Assembly: GCF_030272615.1 (NCBI RefSeq)
Contig: NC_081406.1
Location: forward strand, 241,044,422-241,108,421
Reading direction: 5' to 3'
Length of the DNA stretch: 64,000 nucleotides
DNA from: Cryptomeria japonica
Taxonomy: Eukaryota > Streptophyta > Pinopsida > Cupressales > Cupressaceae
Of this stretch, positions 11,446-24,300 are shown piece after piece (the first letter of the stretch is position 1; the number at the start of each line of letters is the position of its first letter). A model generated the notes under the pieces. It ran no database searches and was not told the DNA's origin. It saw only the letters and a list, made by a program, of their open reading frames with translations. A program made the position numbers and the translations under genes.

Positions 11446-14400
11446 AGAGAATACTGGGAGGAAAACATTTGTAGAAGATAGCCCCACCGGATCAGCTAAC
11501 AAACCGGAAGATGAAAAACTATTGATGATGAGGAGAGGTTTGTGCCATACTGGAGGAGATGAAGAGCCCTCACAAAGGAGAAATTTGTTCAAGACCATAT
11601 GTAAGCTATCTATTAAGTGTTGTAAAGTTGTTATTGATAGTGGTAGTTCAGATAACCTTGTTTCAGAAGTGAAGGTGACTAAGTTGAATTTGGAAAGATT
11701 GAAACACCCTAAGCCTTATAAGATAGCATGGATACAAGATGATCATAATTTGTTAGTAAGTGAGCAATGTTTGGTACAATTGAAAATTGGAAATTAACAT
11801 GATGAAGTCTTGTGTAATATTATGTCTATGGATATTTGTTACCTTTTGTTGGGTAGACTTTGGCAGTTTGATAGACAGGCAATACATGATGGGAGAAAGA
11901 GCATATACACTATTGTGGCGAATGGAATGAAACAAACCTTGTTAGCCTTAGAGGAGCCTTTAAAGAGTAAAGTTTGTACAAATGGTAGAATATGTTTGGT
12001 GGATGGAAGGGAATTCCTAGATGGGATGAGACATCAGAATGTGTGTTTTTCTTTAGTTCCTAAGAAGACTGAGAATCTGGAGCATGAAGAAGAAGAGATA
12101 GAGGAGATGAAGGAGTTGCTGATAGAGCATGAAGACATCATTCCAGATAATGTGCCTAATGGATTACCACTAGTGAGAAGTATAATTCATTGTATGAACT
12201 TGATTCTTGGAGCTAGTTTGCCTAACAAAGCTGTACGCCAGATGACAATGGTAGAAAATGAAGAGTTGAATAGACAAGTGTAGGAGTTGTTGAAGAAAGA
12301 TTTGATCAGAGCGAGTTTGAGTCCCTGTGCAGTGTTAGAGAAATATTAACACCTAAGAAGAATGGAGGATGGAGGATGTGTACCGATTCCAGAGCAATAA
12401 ACAAGATCACAATGAAATAATAGTTTTCTTTACCTAGGATGGATGACATAATGGATTGTATGAGTGGATCCAAATACTACACGAAGACAGACTTGAAGAG
12501 TGGATATCATCATATCAGAATTAGAGAAGGAGATGAGTGGAAGATAGCATTCAAGACAAATTAAGGACTGTATGAATGGTTGGTGATGCCTTTTGGATTA
12601 ACTAACACATTCAGTACTTTCATGAGGTTGATGAATGAGGTATTGAAGAAATTATTGGGTAAGTTTGTTATTGTATATTTGGATGATATTCTAACTTTCA
12701 ATAAGACAAAAGAGGAGCATTTGTTGCATTTAAGAACAAGTTTTGCAGAGGTTTCAAGAGAGAAGAAAAGTTGCTAATAAATCTTACAAAGTGTACTTTC
12801 ATGAAGGAAGAGCTAGTCTCTTTGGGATTTGTGATATCTGTTGATGGATTGAAGATGGACCCTAAGAAAGTAAAAGCAATTGTTGAATGGCCTACACTAG
12901 AAAGAATTCAAGAGGTAAGATCATTTCATGGATTGGCCAATTTCTATCAGAAGTTTATTAGAAATTTCAGTTCACTTTCTAGTCCTATGACTGAGACAAT
13001 GAGGGGAGATAAGAAAGAATTCAAGTGGACCACCAAAGAAAATAAAAATTTTGAACTGTTGAAGTAGAAAGTGACTTAGTAGCCTGTGTTAGCTTTACCG
13101 GATTTCAACAAAGTGTTCTAAGTAGATTGTGATGCAAGTGGAACCGCAATTCGAGCCATATTGAGTCAAGAAGGGAGAGCAGTAGCTTATTTCAGTTAGA
13201 AGTTGAATGATTCCTCGAAGAGATACTCAATGTATGATCAAGAATTTTATACCATAGTCTAAGACTAGAAGAAATGGAGACATTACCTGTTTCCTAAGGA
13301 GTTTGTGTTGTATACTAATCATCAATCCTTCCAATATTTGAACAGTCAGAGTAAGTTGAATCAGAGACATGACATTGGTAGAATTCTTGCAGAGTTACAC
13401 CGTTGTGTTGAAGCATAGAAGTGGGAAATCTAACAAAGTTGTTGATGCATTGAGTAGAATAAGGAATTTGTTGACAGAGATGAGAGTGACAGTATTAGGA
13501 TTTGAGGAATTAAAGACCTTGTATAATGATGACCCGGTTTTCACAGAACCTTGGAGAGCATGTAGAGAACCGGTTATTGTATATTGAAGCAAATGGTTGG
13601 ATTACTTTATTTAGGATGGGATGTTAATCAGGGGAGTTCTATTGTGCATACCTAAGAGCTCTATGAGAGAGAATCTAGAAAGGGAGAAGCATAGTGGAAG
13701 ATTAGTCAGACAATTTGGTGTTGAAAAAATAGTAGCATTGGTAAGTGAATATTGCTTTTGGCCTTAGATTCATTATGATGTTAGGAAATTTGTGCAGAGT
13801 TGTAGAATTTGTCAAGTTGCAAAAGGTAGTAATTAGAATGTAGGATTGTATAGACCTTTGACAGTACCAGAGAGACCTCAGGAGGATATCAGCATTGATT
13901 CCATACTTGGATTACCTAAGACATAGAGGGGGAATGATTATATATTTGTAGTAGTGGATCGATTCTCAAAGATGGCTCATTTCATACCCTGTAAGAAGAC
14001 ATCAGATGTAGTGCATATAGCTGACCTATTTTTCAAGAAGTAGTGAGATTTCATTGATTACCTAAGACCATAGTTTTAGACAAAGATACTAGGTTTTTTG
14101 GTTATTTTTGGAGAACACTTTGGAAGAAAATGAAGAAAAATTTGAAATTGAGCTCTACTTTTCACCCACAGACTAATGGACAAACAAAGGTAGTAAACCA
14201 GATCTTGGGAAACTTGTTGAGATGCTAAGTTGGAGAGAGTAATGGATGTTGGGATTTTATTCTTGCACAAGCAGAGTTTTCCTACAATAATTCAATGAAT
14301 AGGAATACCAGAAGAACACCTTTTGAGATTGTTATTAGATAACACCCTAGAGGTATATCAGAATTGAGAGATATCAATAATGAAGATAAGAGAAGTGAAG

Positions 14401-14945
14401 AAGCAGAAGAACTTGTAGATCACATGAAATCCTTGCATGTCCAGGTTAAGCAACATTTGAAAGATATGAACAAAAAGTATAAGGAGAAACCAGATGAGAA
14501 GAGAAGCCATAATGAATTTGAAGTTGGCAATGAGGTGATGGTGATTCTAAGAAGAGAAAGAGTTCCAGTTGGAACCTATAACAAGTTGCAGATGAGGAAT
14601 TTTGGACCTTGTAAGATCTTGAGAAAGTTAAGTTCCAAAAATGCATATGAAGTGGAGTTACCGGATAGTTTGAGTATTTCACCTATATTCAACATTGAAG
14701 ATTTACATAAGTATCATGAATCATAATTCAGCAAGGATAGTATTCCAGACTTGGAGAAATAGTCTCTCAAGAAGGAACCAGATCAAATTGAAGACATTTT
14801 GGACAGTATGATTGGGTGTAGTACCCAAAGCAGTCAGTATAAGGAGTATCTTGTGAAGTGGAAGGACAAACAAGTTGAAGATTCATCTTTGATTTCTCAG
14901 GAAGAGGTAGACCGTCTTGGTTTTCCTCTGACCCTAGCAAAGTGA
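11446..14945 (+). pseudogene. gypsy pol with C-terminal chromodomain
   Basis: Protease active site VIDSGSSDNLVS near 11628-11665. Reverse transcriptase shows [22 protein letters not shown] and the catalytic YLDDIL near 12676. RNase H remnants lie at 13080-13400. Integrase shows the zinc-binding end (VRKFVQSCRICQVAKG), SIDSILGLPKT, and FHPQTNGQTKVVNQ. A GPCKILRKL module follows, and the last about 50 codons (EDILDSM, KEYLVKWKDKQVEDSSLI) form a chromodomain. In chromoviruses this domain steers integration to particular chromatin. More than ten stops or frame changes interrupt the region. Confidence 0.9.
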
Positions 14946-14976
14946 GAGACTCAATTTTTCAACAACCTTGGATGTT

Positions 14977-15724
14977 TGATGCAAGAGCATCCCCAGTTCT
15001 TGGCAATCTTGTATCAAACATAAAATATTTCTTTCTATTTGTCTTCTATTTTGCAGTTCAGCATTTCACTTTGCATTTTCTTGCATTGGTTCACCGTATC
15101 TTGTGGATTTTGCATTTTTCTTGATGACATGATCATCTTCCTTATTCCTAAACCTTGGAGTATTTGGAGCATTTTTAGGCAAGCTATTGATTCCAGATTT
15201 CAAGATAGTTTTTTGGCACCAGAACCACTTGAACCTATTTACATTGGTGAATCTATCGGATCCCTTTCATATCTTGTGGAGACTAGTGCATTGATTTCGA
15301 TGTTCTTTGGCATGTGGCCGACCTTTCCTTTGATCTACACTTCATCCTTTGGATGAGGCCAACCTTTTGGTTTTACATGTTTGATCTTGTTCTTTGGGAG
15401 CCAATCAAATCTTCTTGGATCATATAAATCATTATAATTGAGCATTATAATTCAGATCCTAGGAAGTTAGATAGAACATAGAAGGTAAATCCTAGATTTA
15501 GAGGTCTGGAGTTGACTTGTTTTGTAGTTAAGTATGTTTGTTGCAGGCCAGTGAGCCAAATCTTGTAACCTAGATGTTACCAATTATTTTTAATCAATTT
15601 TCATGATCTAATACATTCAATTCCATATTTCCTGCATCATATCCTCTTGTTTTCGTTGTGTTTACTCTTGCTGCCTGATCTGAATTGATCTCTTTGAGGT
15701 CCCTCCTAACCGGTGACGGCACCA
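14977..15724 (+). repeat. 3' LTR of the gypsy element
   Basis: Starts TGATGCAAGAGCATCCCC and ends GACGGCACCA (748 bp). Length differences from the 5' LTR come from small indels spread along it, which fits an old insertion. Confidence 0.87.
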
Positions 15725-16130
15725 GCTGAGTGTAAAAATGAGCCATCTTATTACAAGTTTAGTACCTAGAGAATTTATTATCATTCCCTATATAATTAAT
15801 AGAGGCCCATACAATAATCTTAGAACCCTATGCCAGTTTTCCAATTCTATTTTATTATTAATTTAATGGTAAAACAAGAAAGAGATTGTAGAAATCAACC
15901 TATTTGAGTTATGACTGATGGTAATACCTATCCATACATCACTTAGATTATTTTTTAAGGCTTCATAAAAACCTAGAGGGAGCTTTTTCTAATAGACATT
16001 AGCTCTTACTCAATTTTTAGAGGAATATCTCAAATAATTCTTAGGTTTCTACTCTGATCTACCATATTATTACCATAAATATTAATTTCCATTTTGCTTA
16101 AATAGAAAAGAATTATTTGGTTAATCAATT
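15725..16130. other. AT-rich spacer, no gene seen
   Basis: No recognisable coding or RNA gene. It may be eroded upstream sequence of the following gypsy relic, which shows no clear left border. Confidence 0.4.
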
Positions 16131-17870
16131 GTGATTTCTAATGAGAAAATTCCTCTATATAGTCATGGTGAGAACATGTCTATGCCTCGTACTCTCCTTA
16201 AGGGAGATACTTATGATGTCCTCATGGATCCAAAATCTTCTAAAAAGGTGATTAAGATTGGGAATTTCCTTTCTTCAAAAAAATCTAAAACATATTCTAA
16301 TCTTTTATATTTTTATATTCTAAAATTCTCACTTGGTCTTATGAGGATATGCCTAGTATTGACGAATCTATTGTGCTTCACTATATCATCATATATCTCA
16401 ATGTGAATCTTGTCAAGAAAAACTTGGTAAGATGAATCCCAAGGTCTCTTTATTAGTCAAGATCAAGAGAGAAAAACTCCAATAAGTTGTTTTTATCCAT
16501 CCCATTAACTATTCACCTTGGATATCAAATATCATCAATGTATGTAAGCCTTATGGTTGTATTTGTGTTTGCATTAACTTTCATGATCTCAATAAGGCTT
16601 CTCTCAAGGATGAGTTTACATTATCTAATATCAATATGATTATGGACTCAACTGCAAACCATTCCCTCTTATCTTTAATGGATGTTTTTTCAGAGTACAT
16701 CAAATCCATATTAACTTGGAATATTAGTATAAGACTAACTTTACAATCCTTTGGGTGCCTTCTACTATGTAGTCATACCATTTTGGTTGAACAATGCTAT
16801 AAAAACTTATCAATCTCTAATGAACCAAATATTTCATGATTTCATTCATAAGATTCTAGAAGATTCTATTGATGATATCTTGGCTAAGTTTCTAACTCAT
16901 CAAGATCACATTAAGAATATGTCCTATCTTTGAAAGGATTTTTGACTCCATAAGATGATATTAAATCCTTGTAACCTAATGAACCTAGCTTGTGAGTAGC
17001 TTGGTACATCCCTATGTGATTAGTCTTGCCCCAATTTCCCCCTTCTTGAACCCCAACTTGGCAATATGTAATCCCAAGATAAGACATTTTGAGCATCAAG
17101 ATAGGTTGCGGGGATACCCCTATGGCAAAAAAAAGAAAAAGAAAAAAGAGATTGAATCCTTATAAGTGTGTCTTCAATGTTGACAGTGAAAAAATATTGG
17201 GATTTATCAATATCCCATCATGGAATCAAAGTGGATACAAATAAAATTGATAAAAGATTTAAAATTCCTCCACCTAGAAACATCAATCAACTTTGTAGTC
17301 TGCAAGGTAATATCTAGGCAATTTGAAGATTCATATCATAATTGATCTATCATGTACCCTTCAACTTACACATTCGTTGAAGAAATATGTTCTCTTTTGG
17401 TGAGATGAAGAGTGCCAAAAGGCTTTTGAATCCATCAAGAATTACTTTGCTAATCTTTCCATCTTGATGTTAGCTATGTGAGATAGATCATTTTTACTTT
17501 ATGTCTGAGCATCACCACATGCTTTAGCACCTTTATTAGCTCAACATGATGATGATGGTAAGGAAAGATTAGTCTATTACATCAATCACATTCTAGCTAA
17601 TTATGAAAGTTGGCACAATATGATGGAAAACCAATATCTTGCTCTTGTTTTTGCAACACAGAAGCTATGGAATTATCTTCTCCGTGCAGAAACTTGAATA
17701 TGATAATAAAATTTGATGTCCTTAAACATTTGTTCTCTGGAATTGATCTTTCTAAAAGGTTGGAAAAGTGGGTGATGTTGCACTCTCAATTTGATCTTAA
17801 GTTCATGACTTGAAAATAAATCAAAGGTCATGTTGTCGCTAATCTACTAGCATAAGATCCCTCACCTAAC
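16131..17870 (+). pseudogene. Ty3/gypsy pol relic (Tat-like RT and RNase H)
   Basis: A highly eroded pol fragment without LTRs. It shows a protease-RT linker (DVLMDPKSSKKVIKIGNFLS, MNPKVSLLVK), then reverse transcriptase (INFHDLNKASLKDEF, MDSTANHSLLSLMD, NQIFHDFIHKILED). Near 16870 the catalytic YVDD reads IDDI. RNase H remnants appear at 17500-17810 (ALVFATQKLWNYLL, LSKRLEKWVMLHSQFDLKFMT). This motif set is characteristic of Tat-group gypsy elements; the lineage call is from memory and less certain than the superfamily. Stops and frameshifts are frequent, and a short A-tailed insertion splits it at 16975-17147. Confidence 0.78.
16975..17147 (+). mobile_element. SINE-like short insertion with A-rich tail
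   Basis: About 173 bp interrupt the gypsy relic. The insert ends in an A-rich tail (17127-17147) and is flanked by an 18-bp direct repeat, 16957-16974 and 17148-17165, with 15 of 18 positions identical. An A-tail plus long target-site duplication is the mark of LINE-driven retroposition, so a SINE or a truncated retroposed transcript is likely. I do not recognise the 5' part and see no clear tRNA-like promoter. Confidence 0.6.
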
Positions 17871-17884
17871 ACCTTTGCTAATTT

Positions 17885-17929
17885 ATACATACATACATAC
17901 ATGCATACATACATACATACATACATACA

Positions 17930-17961
<32 letters not shown>

Positions 17962-18073
17962 CTTACCGATGTTCTTCATACACAAAAATTTTAGTCGAAA
18001 AAACATAGGAACATACATACATACATATACATACATACATATATACATACATATATACATACATACACATACA

Positions 18074-18104
<31 letters not shown>
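17885..18104. repeat. ACAT microsatellite, two blocks
   Basis: Imperfect (ACAT)n runs at 17885-17960 and 18010-18104, separated by about 50 bp of unique sequence. The tyrosine/cysteine/methionine-rich open frame across it is a product of the repeat. Confidence 0.95.
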
Positions 18105-18105
<1 letters not shown>

Positions 18106-19899
18106 CAATTACAGATAAAGCATTTACACTATATTTTTTTTAAACAATATTTTAAAGAATTAAATTTATCTAAATTTAAGTAATATTTATAATCCAATTA
18201 CCTATTATAATGTATAAGCATATGATTTGCAAACATATTTTTATATACTACTTGAATTATTTAAATTGTGAAAAAAATTAATTTAAAAATGTAATTCAAA
18301 AATTTAATTTTATTAATATAACCATAAAGATAATTAAATATCGATTCCATAAATATTAAGTTATAGGTAAGAATATTTAATTAAACTTTTTACCAAAACT
18401 CACTATATATTATCTAATATATTCTAAAATTTTGATAAAATAAAAATAATTTTTTATTTCTTAATAAAGAAAATAAAAATCTAAAATAAATAATATTTTT
18501 GTTGCTTAAAAAAATTAAAATATGTTTAATGTACTTTAATACAAGCATTAATTAAGAGTGTATAAATAACTTCTTTAAACATTTGACATAGAATTACTCT
18601 ATGTCATCCAAAATGTTCAAAACTCATGTAGATATATAACTAAATAATTTAATTTATAAATGATAAAAATATCGACTTGCTTGAAATATTAGAGAACCAT
18701 AATATAAAACTAATATAATCATGATAATGACATATTCTTATATATATTATATATTTCTAATTTGAAAAATATAAATCTATATTACTATCATCACAAAGAT
18801 AAATAAATATAAATTTAACAATTATTAATTTATAGATAAAAACATTTATATATATTAAAAAATATATAAAAAAAAATGAACGTGCATAATTAAATACAAC
18901 TAACAAAATTAATAAATAAAAGTATTCATTAATCTTAATATTAAAATCACTTATGTTCATATTGAGATGGTGTGATGATTAAGTTGTGGTGTTGTGGTTA
19001 TTTCCATCAACATTAATAATTTTGTTGAGATTTCATTGTTAGCTACTATTGAATGTTTACATAGAATGAAGTCCCCATACATATACACTAGCAGTTGCAG
19101 GGGGAGTGGCTACAACAAGAGGCCGATAGGTTTGATTGTTAAGGCAATATGTTAGTAGATGTATTAGAGTTGTGATACTGAGAGGTATATTGATTTACAT
19201 TCCTGCCATAGAAGTATTGTATAACTGAATAACAAATTTCTATTAAAGTCAAACAAATTATTGTACAATAAGAAAATTTTGGTGTACATATCCCAACCAA
19301 TGGTTGTTCCCAAAGTTGAAAATTTTCCACCCACCATCCCCCATGCTGGTGTATCTAGCATGATGTACTTGAAGAAAATGTCATGAATATTTGATTTACA
19401 TTTTTATTTTGTAGGCTATATTATTCCCAACCAATTTTTTTTGTTGGACCTAGAGTATTGTTGTTATCCACCCTCCATTCCCCATGCCAGTAAGAATAGC
19501 ATGTTATATAGCCTTTTGCTGAATTCCATGTGATCTATATGATGAAAGACTTGCATCATTGTTTCATTTATATGTTAGATTTGAATAACATGAAAGATTG
19601 GTGAAGTTAAATACTTTTAAAATCTTGAAAATTTAAAATTCAGTAATTTTTACTAATATAATACCTCATGGATGTGAAATTGCAGAATTGGAATCTCATG
19701 TATCATTCATGTCAGTATTTGTTTGTTGTGAGAGAGCTTTTCTGTAGAGAACTTTTTGGAATTAATAATTAAATTTGGTTTAAGAAGTGAAAGCAAGTTA
19801 ATATTTCTAAGTGGCTATGATATAGTTATCTACGTAACGGTATTTTGTATTCTGAAAAGATTTACATACCTTGATAGTAATGAGTTTGGTGTATTGGCT
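18105..19899. other. Very AT-rich spacer, no gene seen
   Basis: 18105-18960 is extremely A/T rich with no coding signal. 19260-19510 contains two imperfect copies of a segment with CCCAACCAAT, CCACCC and CCCCATGC words about 150 bp apart. The left border of the Helitron region probably lies in or near this stretch, but I cannot fix it. Confidence 0.5.
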
Positions 19900-21010
19900 A
19901 TAGTTCTTTATCGCAAGTTGAATTCTTCAGTGAACAGAACCCGAAAGATTGAAGGGGTGTTAAAGAGAGAAGGTTGAATTGAATAACAGGTACAAATTGA
20001 AAAGCTTGACAAACCATAATACGTGTAAAAGTGAATATGTTGAGAGATAGTTGAACAACCTAAACAAAGTAAGAAACCTGCAAGCAGAGGTTGGAAAATC
20101 AATATATTGAACAAGTGAGTAAGGTTTACATACCGTGAAAGTAATGACCTTGCTGCATTCGATGCTATTCTTTACTGAAAGTTCAATTATTCAATCAAAA
20201 GAACTTGAAGGTGTAAAGGAATGTTAATGAGAAAAGGTGAAAGTGGTCAAATCTACAAACAGTTAAAGAACGTAAACAAAGCAACAAACCTAGAAGTACA
20301 GACTGAAAGTGGTCACGTCCACAAACAGTTAAAGAACATTGAACAAGTTGCTAATATTTGTAATTGTTATATTCATATGATGTTATTCTTCACTAAAAGC
20401 TGAATTATTCAATCAAAAGAACTTGAAGGTGTAAAGGAATGTTAATGAGAAAAGGTAGGGCAGACTGGAAGTGGTCAAATCTACAAACAGTTAAAGAACA
20501 TAAAAAGCAAGAAACCAGGAAGTACAACACAGAAAATCTAAAGAGTGTTACATGCCTTGAAATTAATGAGCATGGTGTATTGGATGTTGTTCTTTTTGAA
20601 ATCTAACCTTCACAAACCATAATACCTGTGAAAGGGAAGAGGTGTCTTGCAGACTGAAAGCAAGAATCTAAATAGTTAAAGAACATAAACTAAGTAAGAA
20701 TCTTGTATTACTACATTATTAGTGTATTAAATGCATTGAACAAGTGGCTAATAAACAAAGAAAGAAACCTGGAAGAACAGTACAGAAAATCTGAAGAGTG
20801 TTACATACCTTGGGATTAATGAGCTTGGTGTATTGGATGTTGTTCTTTTTGAAAGCTAACCTTCACAAACCATAACACCTGTGAAAGGGAAGAGGTGTCT
20901 TGCAGACTGAAAGTGGTCACATCCACAAACAGTTAAAGAACATAAACAAAGTAAGAAACTTGTATCAGTACATCATTAGTGAATATTAAATGCATTGAAC
21001 AAGTGGCTAA
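19900..21010. repeat. Repeat array on the left flank of the Helitron genes
   Basis: Several imperfect direct repeats share the core ACAAACAGTTAAAGAACAT followed by AAACAAAGTAAGAAACC, near 20255, 20320, 20485, 20675 and 20930. A longer unit repeats at 20560-20760 and 20810-21000 (GTGTATTGGATGTTGTTC, AAGAGGTGTCTTGCAGACTG). The same core recurs on the far side of the Helitron genes: in this orientation at 34020-35560, and inverted at 30030-32210. Confidence 0.8.
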
Positions 21011-21367
21011 AATTTGTAATTGTTATATTCATATATTTTATAGCTTTCTTTGTTGGGTTGCATTTGGAACCTATGATAAATAACAATATATGAGAAAGTA
21101 ATTTGGGAAAATAGCAGGGAAATATTTGTTGAAAGCAACAAAATAGTTGAATAAGAAGTGGGTGTTAGGTATGTACATTTTGTTGCAGAGTTGGGACATG
21201 TAAAAGGGCTCTTCACTTCCATAGACGTTAGTTGTGTTGTTGTTCCTAAACAGTAGAAATTTTGTTTTGTGTTGATACATTGAATAGAAGATATACAATA
21301 CATGAAAACATAATGAAGATGTGATTTGCATACTTGGTTGTGTTTGTTCTGTAGGTATGTTTCTTTT

Positions 21368-24300
21368 GTTCTATGTGAAAGCTCCAACAAGCGGGCTTCC
21401 TCAGTCTTTCGTAGTATTGTTGATGTTGCACCTTTCAATCATGAGTACCTTTGGTAGGTGAAGGCTAGTTGTATGCGTAGGTGTTCAATTGCTTTTAATC
21501 TTGAAAGTGTTGTGAATGTTAGGCCTTGTTTCTCTGTTTTGTGGATGTCAACTATGGCAAAGTCTAATGTTAGCCCCTGTGATTTGTGTATAGTAATGCC
21601 CCATGCCATTGCTAGTGGAATTTGTGTGTGGTTTCCTTAGTAATTGGTGGAATCGGGACATGTTTTGCATTTTGTGGATCCCATGAAGGCCTAGTATAAT
21701 GTTTGAAAAGAACGACCACATATTTTAGCAAATCAAGTGGTTTGGAAGCTGCATCGTAGACAATTTGTTTGATTTGACGCAAAGCACAATTTACAAGGCC
21801 AACTTCTATCCATAAATTTGCAATAAGCATAATTTCTTGGTCTATAGAAAGAAGAATTTCAAATGCTAGTTGTTCTTCTTGGTGTGCCTGCTTATCTCTT
21901 TGATGGGCAATAATTGTTGTTGCACGTGCAATGGGTGAGTGCAATTGTGTTAACATTTTTATGTTGTGTGCACTTGAAGCTGCATTTGTTGCAAATAAAT
22001 GCTTTTGTTGGCTGAAGTGATTATTCTGATCAAGTGTCAAAGCATGGGTTGACCGCAATTGGAGGGATTCCCAGTCTGTTTGCAATGGTGTTGAGTTGCG
22101 GATATTAAGCAATATTTCATGGAAATTTATCTGTGAAGAATTTGTGTCTTGTTGATGAAATGGAACGTCCAAGGTCACAACAGTATTGAATGTGTGCCAT
22201 AGAGCCAGTGCCATTGAGTGAGATGTGTATAATGGCCTATCCATAACTGGGGGAAGCTGTGCAAGATCACCAATCAAAATAACTGAGATACCTGCAAATG
22301 ATTCATGTTGTCTGTTGGGAAAAGATTCTCGCAATCTTTTATCAATCTTAATGAGTAATTGAAGGCCAACAAAGCTCATTTCATCTATTAAAATGTAACG
22401 TAAATGTTTGCATTGCTCTTGAAACATTAATAGGGAATGACCTATTAAGGGTTTGTATTCTTGAATGGGTATACAGAGGGCAGCATGGATTGTCATTGCT
22501 TGGATATTATATGCGGAGACACTTGTTGGTGCTAGTACAAGAAAAGGGTACTGTGCATGTTCTAAATTTGAATTTAACTGTCTGCATATGTAGTCAATAA
22601 GAAATGATTTTCTAGTTCCTGTTGTGCCTTGAATGATCAATCGTAAAGGTGAAGAATGCAAGTTCTGTTCAGCATGATTTTTAATGATATCAAGTGCAAT
22701 AATTTGGTTTCTTGCAAGCTCATAGTTGGTAGGTGCATTTAAATGCGGGTTGGCAAGATTGTGGGGTGCTTGGCTTTTCTCTATTAAAATAAAGTGAGGT
22801 GCTTTTGAATGCAATGCTTCATCAGGTATAGAAGTAGTCCAATCAAATTGTAGATCAAAATCACATCTGCCAAGCATTTGAAGAGAAACAACATCAAAAT
22901 TGTTTGATGCTCCCATTTGCGACAAGAACTCCCATTCATACAGATCTTCATGAGTAGATTGTCGATTGTCTTCTGGTTGTAGCTCTTCACCATTTTCTGT
23001 TGTAATATGTTCTTCAAAACCATTTACATGCCAACGGATGTAATCTGTACTTTGAAGATCTTTCCAATTTATGATAATTTCTTTAGCTGAGTTCCCTATA
23101 TGTAGAGGAATGATTTGAAATGGTTTGTAAAGAAGCAATTCACTCTAACAGAAACTTTCAAAACTAGTGTGCTCTTCTAAAGGTAAAGATTTGTATTGTG
23201 GGTAGACATTTACAATTGCGGGTAGCTTTCTTTTCATCCATTTACATGATTTACGTTGATCAGAATATGTATATAGCTGGGCTGAATGAAGCAGAGTTAG
23301 GTTTGCTAATTTTGATGGTCATTTCATGTAGTTTGAGATGTAAGATATTGAGGTTTGATATTCTTCATCACAATTAGCTATGCGTTGGAAGATTCTTTTG
23401 CCAACATTGAGTGTTACAAATTGGCGTGTGCAAGATATTAATGGGAGTTTAAGTAGCATGTGACAAGTTTCTTATGCACTAATGTCCATATTAGCAACAA
23501 TTCCCATCAACAGTCTTTGGTATGCGAAGAGAATTGTATCATCTAAATTTGTTGATTCAACTATGTGTTTCAAGATATCAGTATAACTTTCTGACTTCTG
23601 TTCAGTTTTGGATGCGCACTTTGAGATATATTGTAGAACTACTTTTTTGGAGCAAACAAGCTGACAGTCAATATTAGCCCTCCATATGGTGAGCATTGTT
23701 GGGTTGTGTACATTCAGATGATTGTCATTCCTTGTTGGTTTGTATGATGGATTATTGTTGTGGTCTAATATCAATGAGGATTCAAGTTGTTCAGGCCAAG
23801 GAGCTTTGTACCGACATTGAAGGGTCAAGTTTTTTTTCCTCAAGCAGGTATACTCTGAACACTTTGTATGTCGTTGAACAATATTGAGCAACTCAGTATA
23901 ATTAGTGCAAGGATTGGACCTGGATATGATAATCTGCAAGACATGGATCTGAAATTGCAGGCATATATTGCCTATTCAAGTGAGCTTCTTCAGGACATGG
24001 ATTCCATGTTGTGATGTATTGGTCAAAGAAGTGTTTAATTGATTGGATACTTGCATGATCTAACCAATCAAGGATATCAACATTTGGTGCTTCTGGTAAC
24101 CAAAGGAAGCCATGTATATGTGCAGATCCTCGGTGTTGCCATTCATATCTGTACCGGTGGTCAATGGCTTTCAGTTCTTTGACAATGACTTCATCACGAA
24201 AGATTTGAAATCTTAAGTGCAAGTATAAAGTTGTAATGTGGAGATTATTGACTAAATTCTCGATAAATTGTCTTTTGTTGTTGGGTACAGTAGTTCACTT

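Larger units (their letters stand above)
9507..15724 (+). mobile_element. Ty3/gypsy chromovirus (degenerate, with chromodomain)
   Basis: A 6.2 kb element with two similar LTRs, an initiator-Met PBS, and the order gag, protease, RT, RNase H, integrase, chromodomain. The gypsy order together with the chromodomain identifies a chromovirus. Numerous frameshifts and stops make it inactive. The bases flanking the LTRs (TTAGT and GCTGA) do not match, so no target-site duplication survives. No clear polypurine tract precedes the 3' LTR. Confidence 0.92.

Noticed and set aside
9505-15726. Target-site duplication of the gypsy element
   Set aside because: The five bases on each side (TTAGT, GCTGA) differ, so no duplication can be claimed.
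17878-18108. Tyr/Cys/Met-rich open frame
   Set aside because: Pure translation of the ACAT microsatellite.
19900-21010. CRISPR-like array
   Set aside because: Repeats are long, imperfect and irregularly spaced, and the same family borders the Helitron genes. The sequence is plant nuclear DNA.
21007-21438. 143-codon open frame on the - strand as an independent gene
   Set aside because: Its first part is the continuation of the Helitron helicase C-terminus in the same frame; the remainder is AT-rich sequence without motifs.
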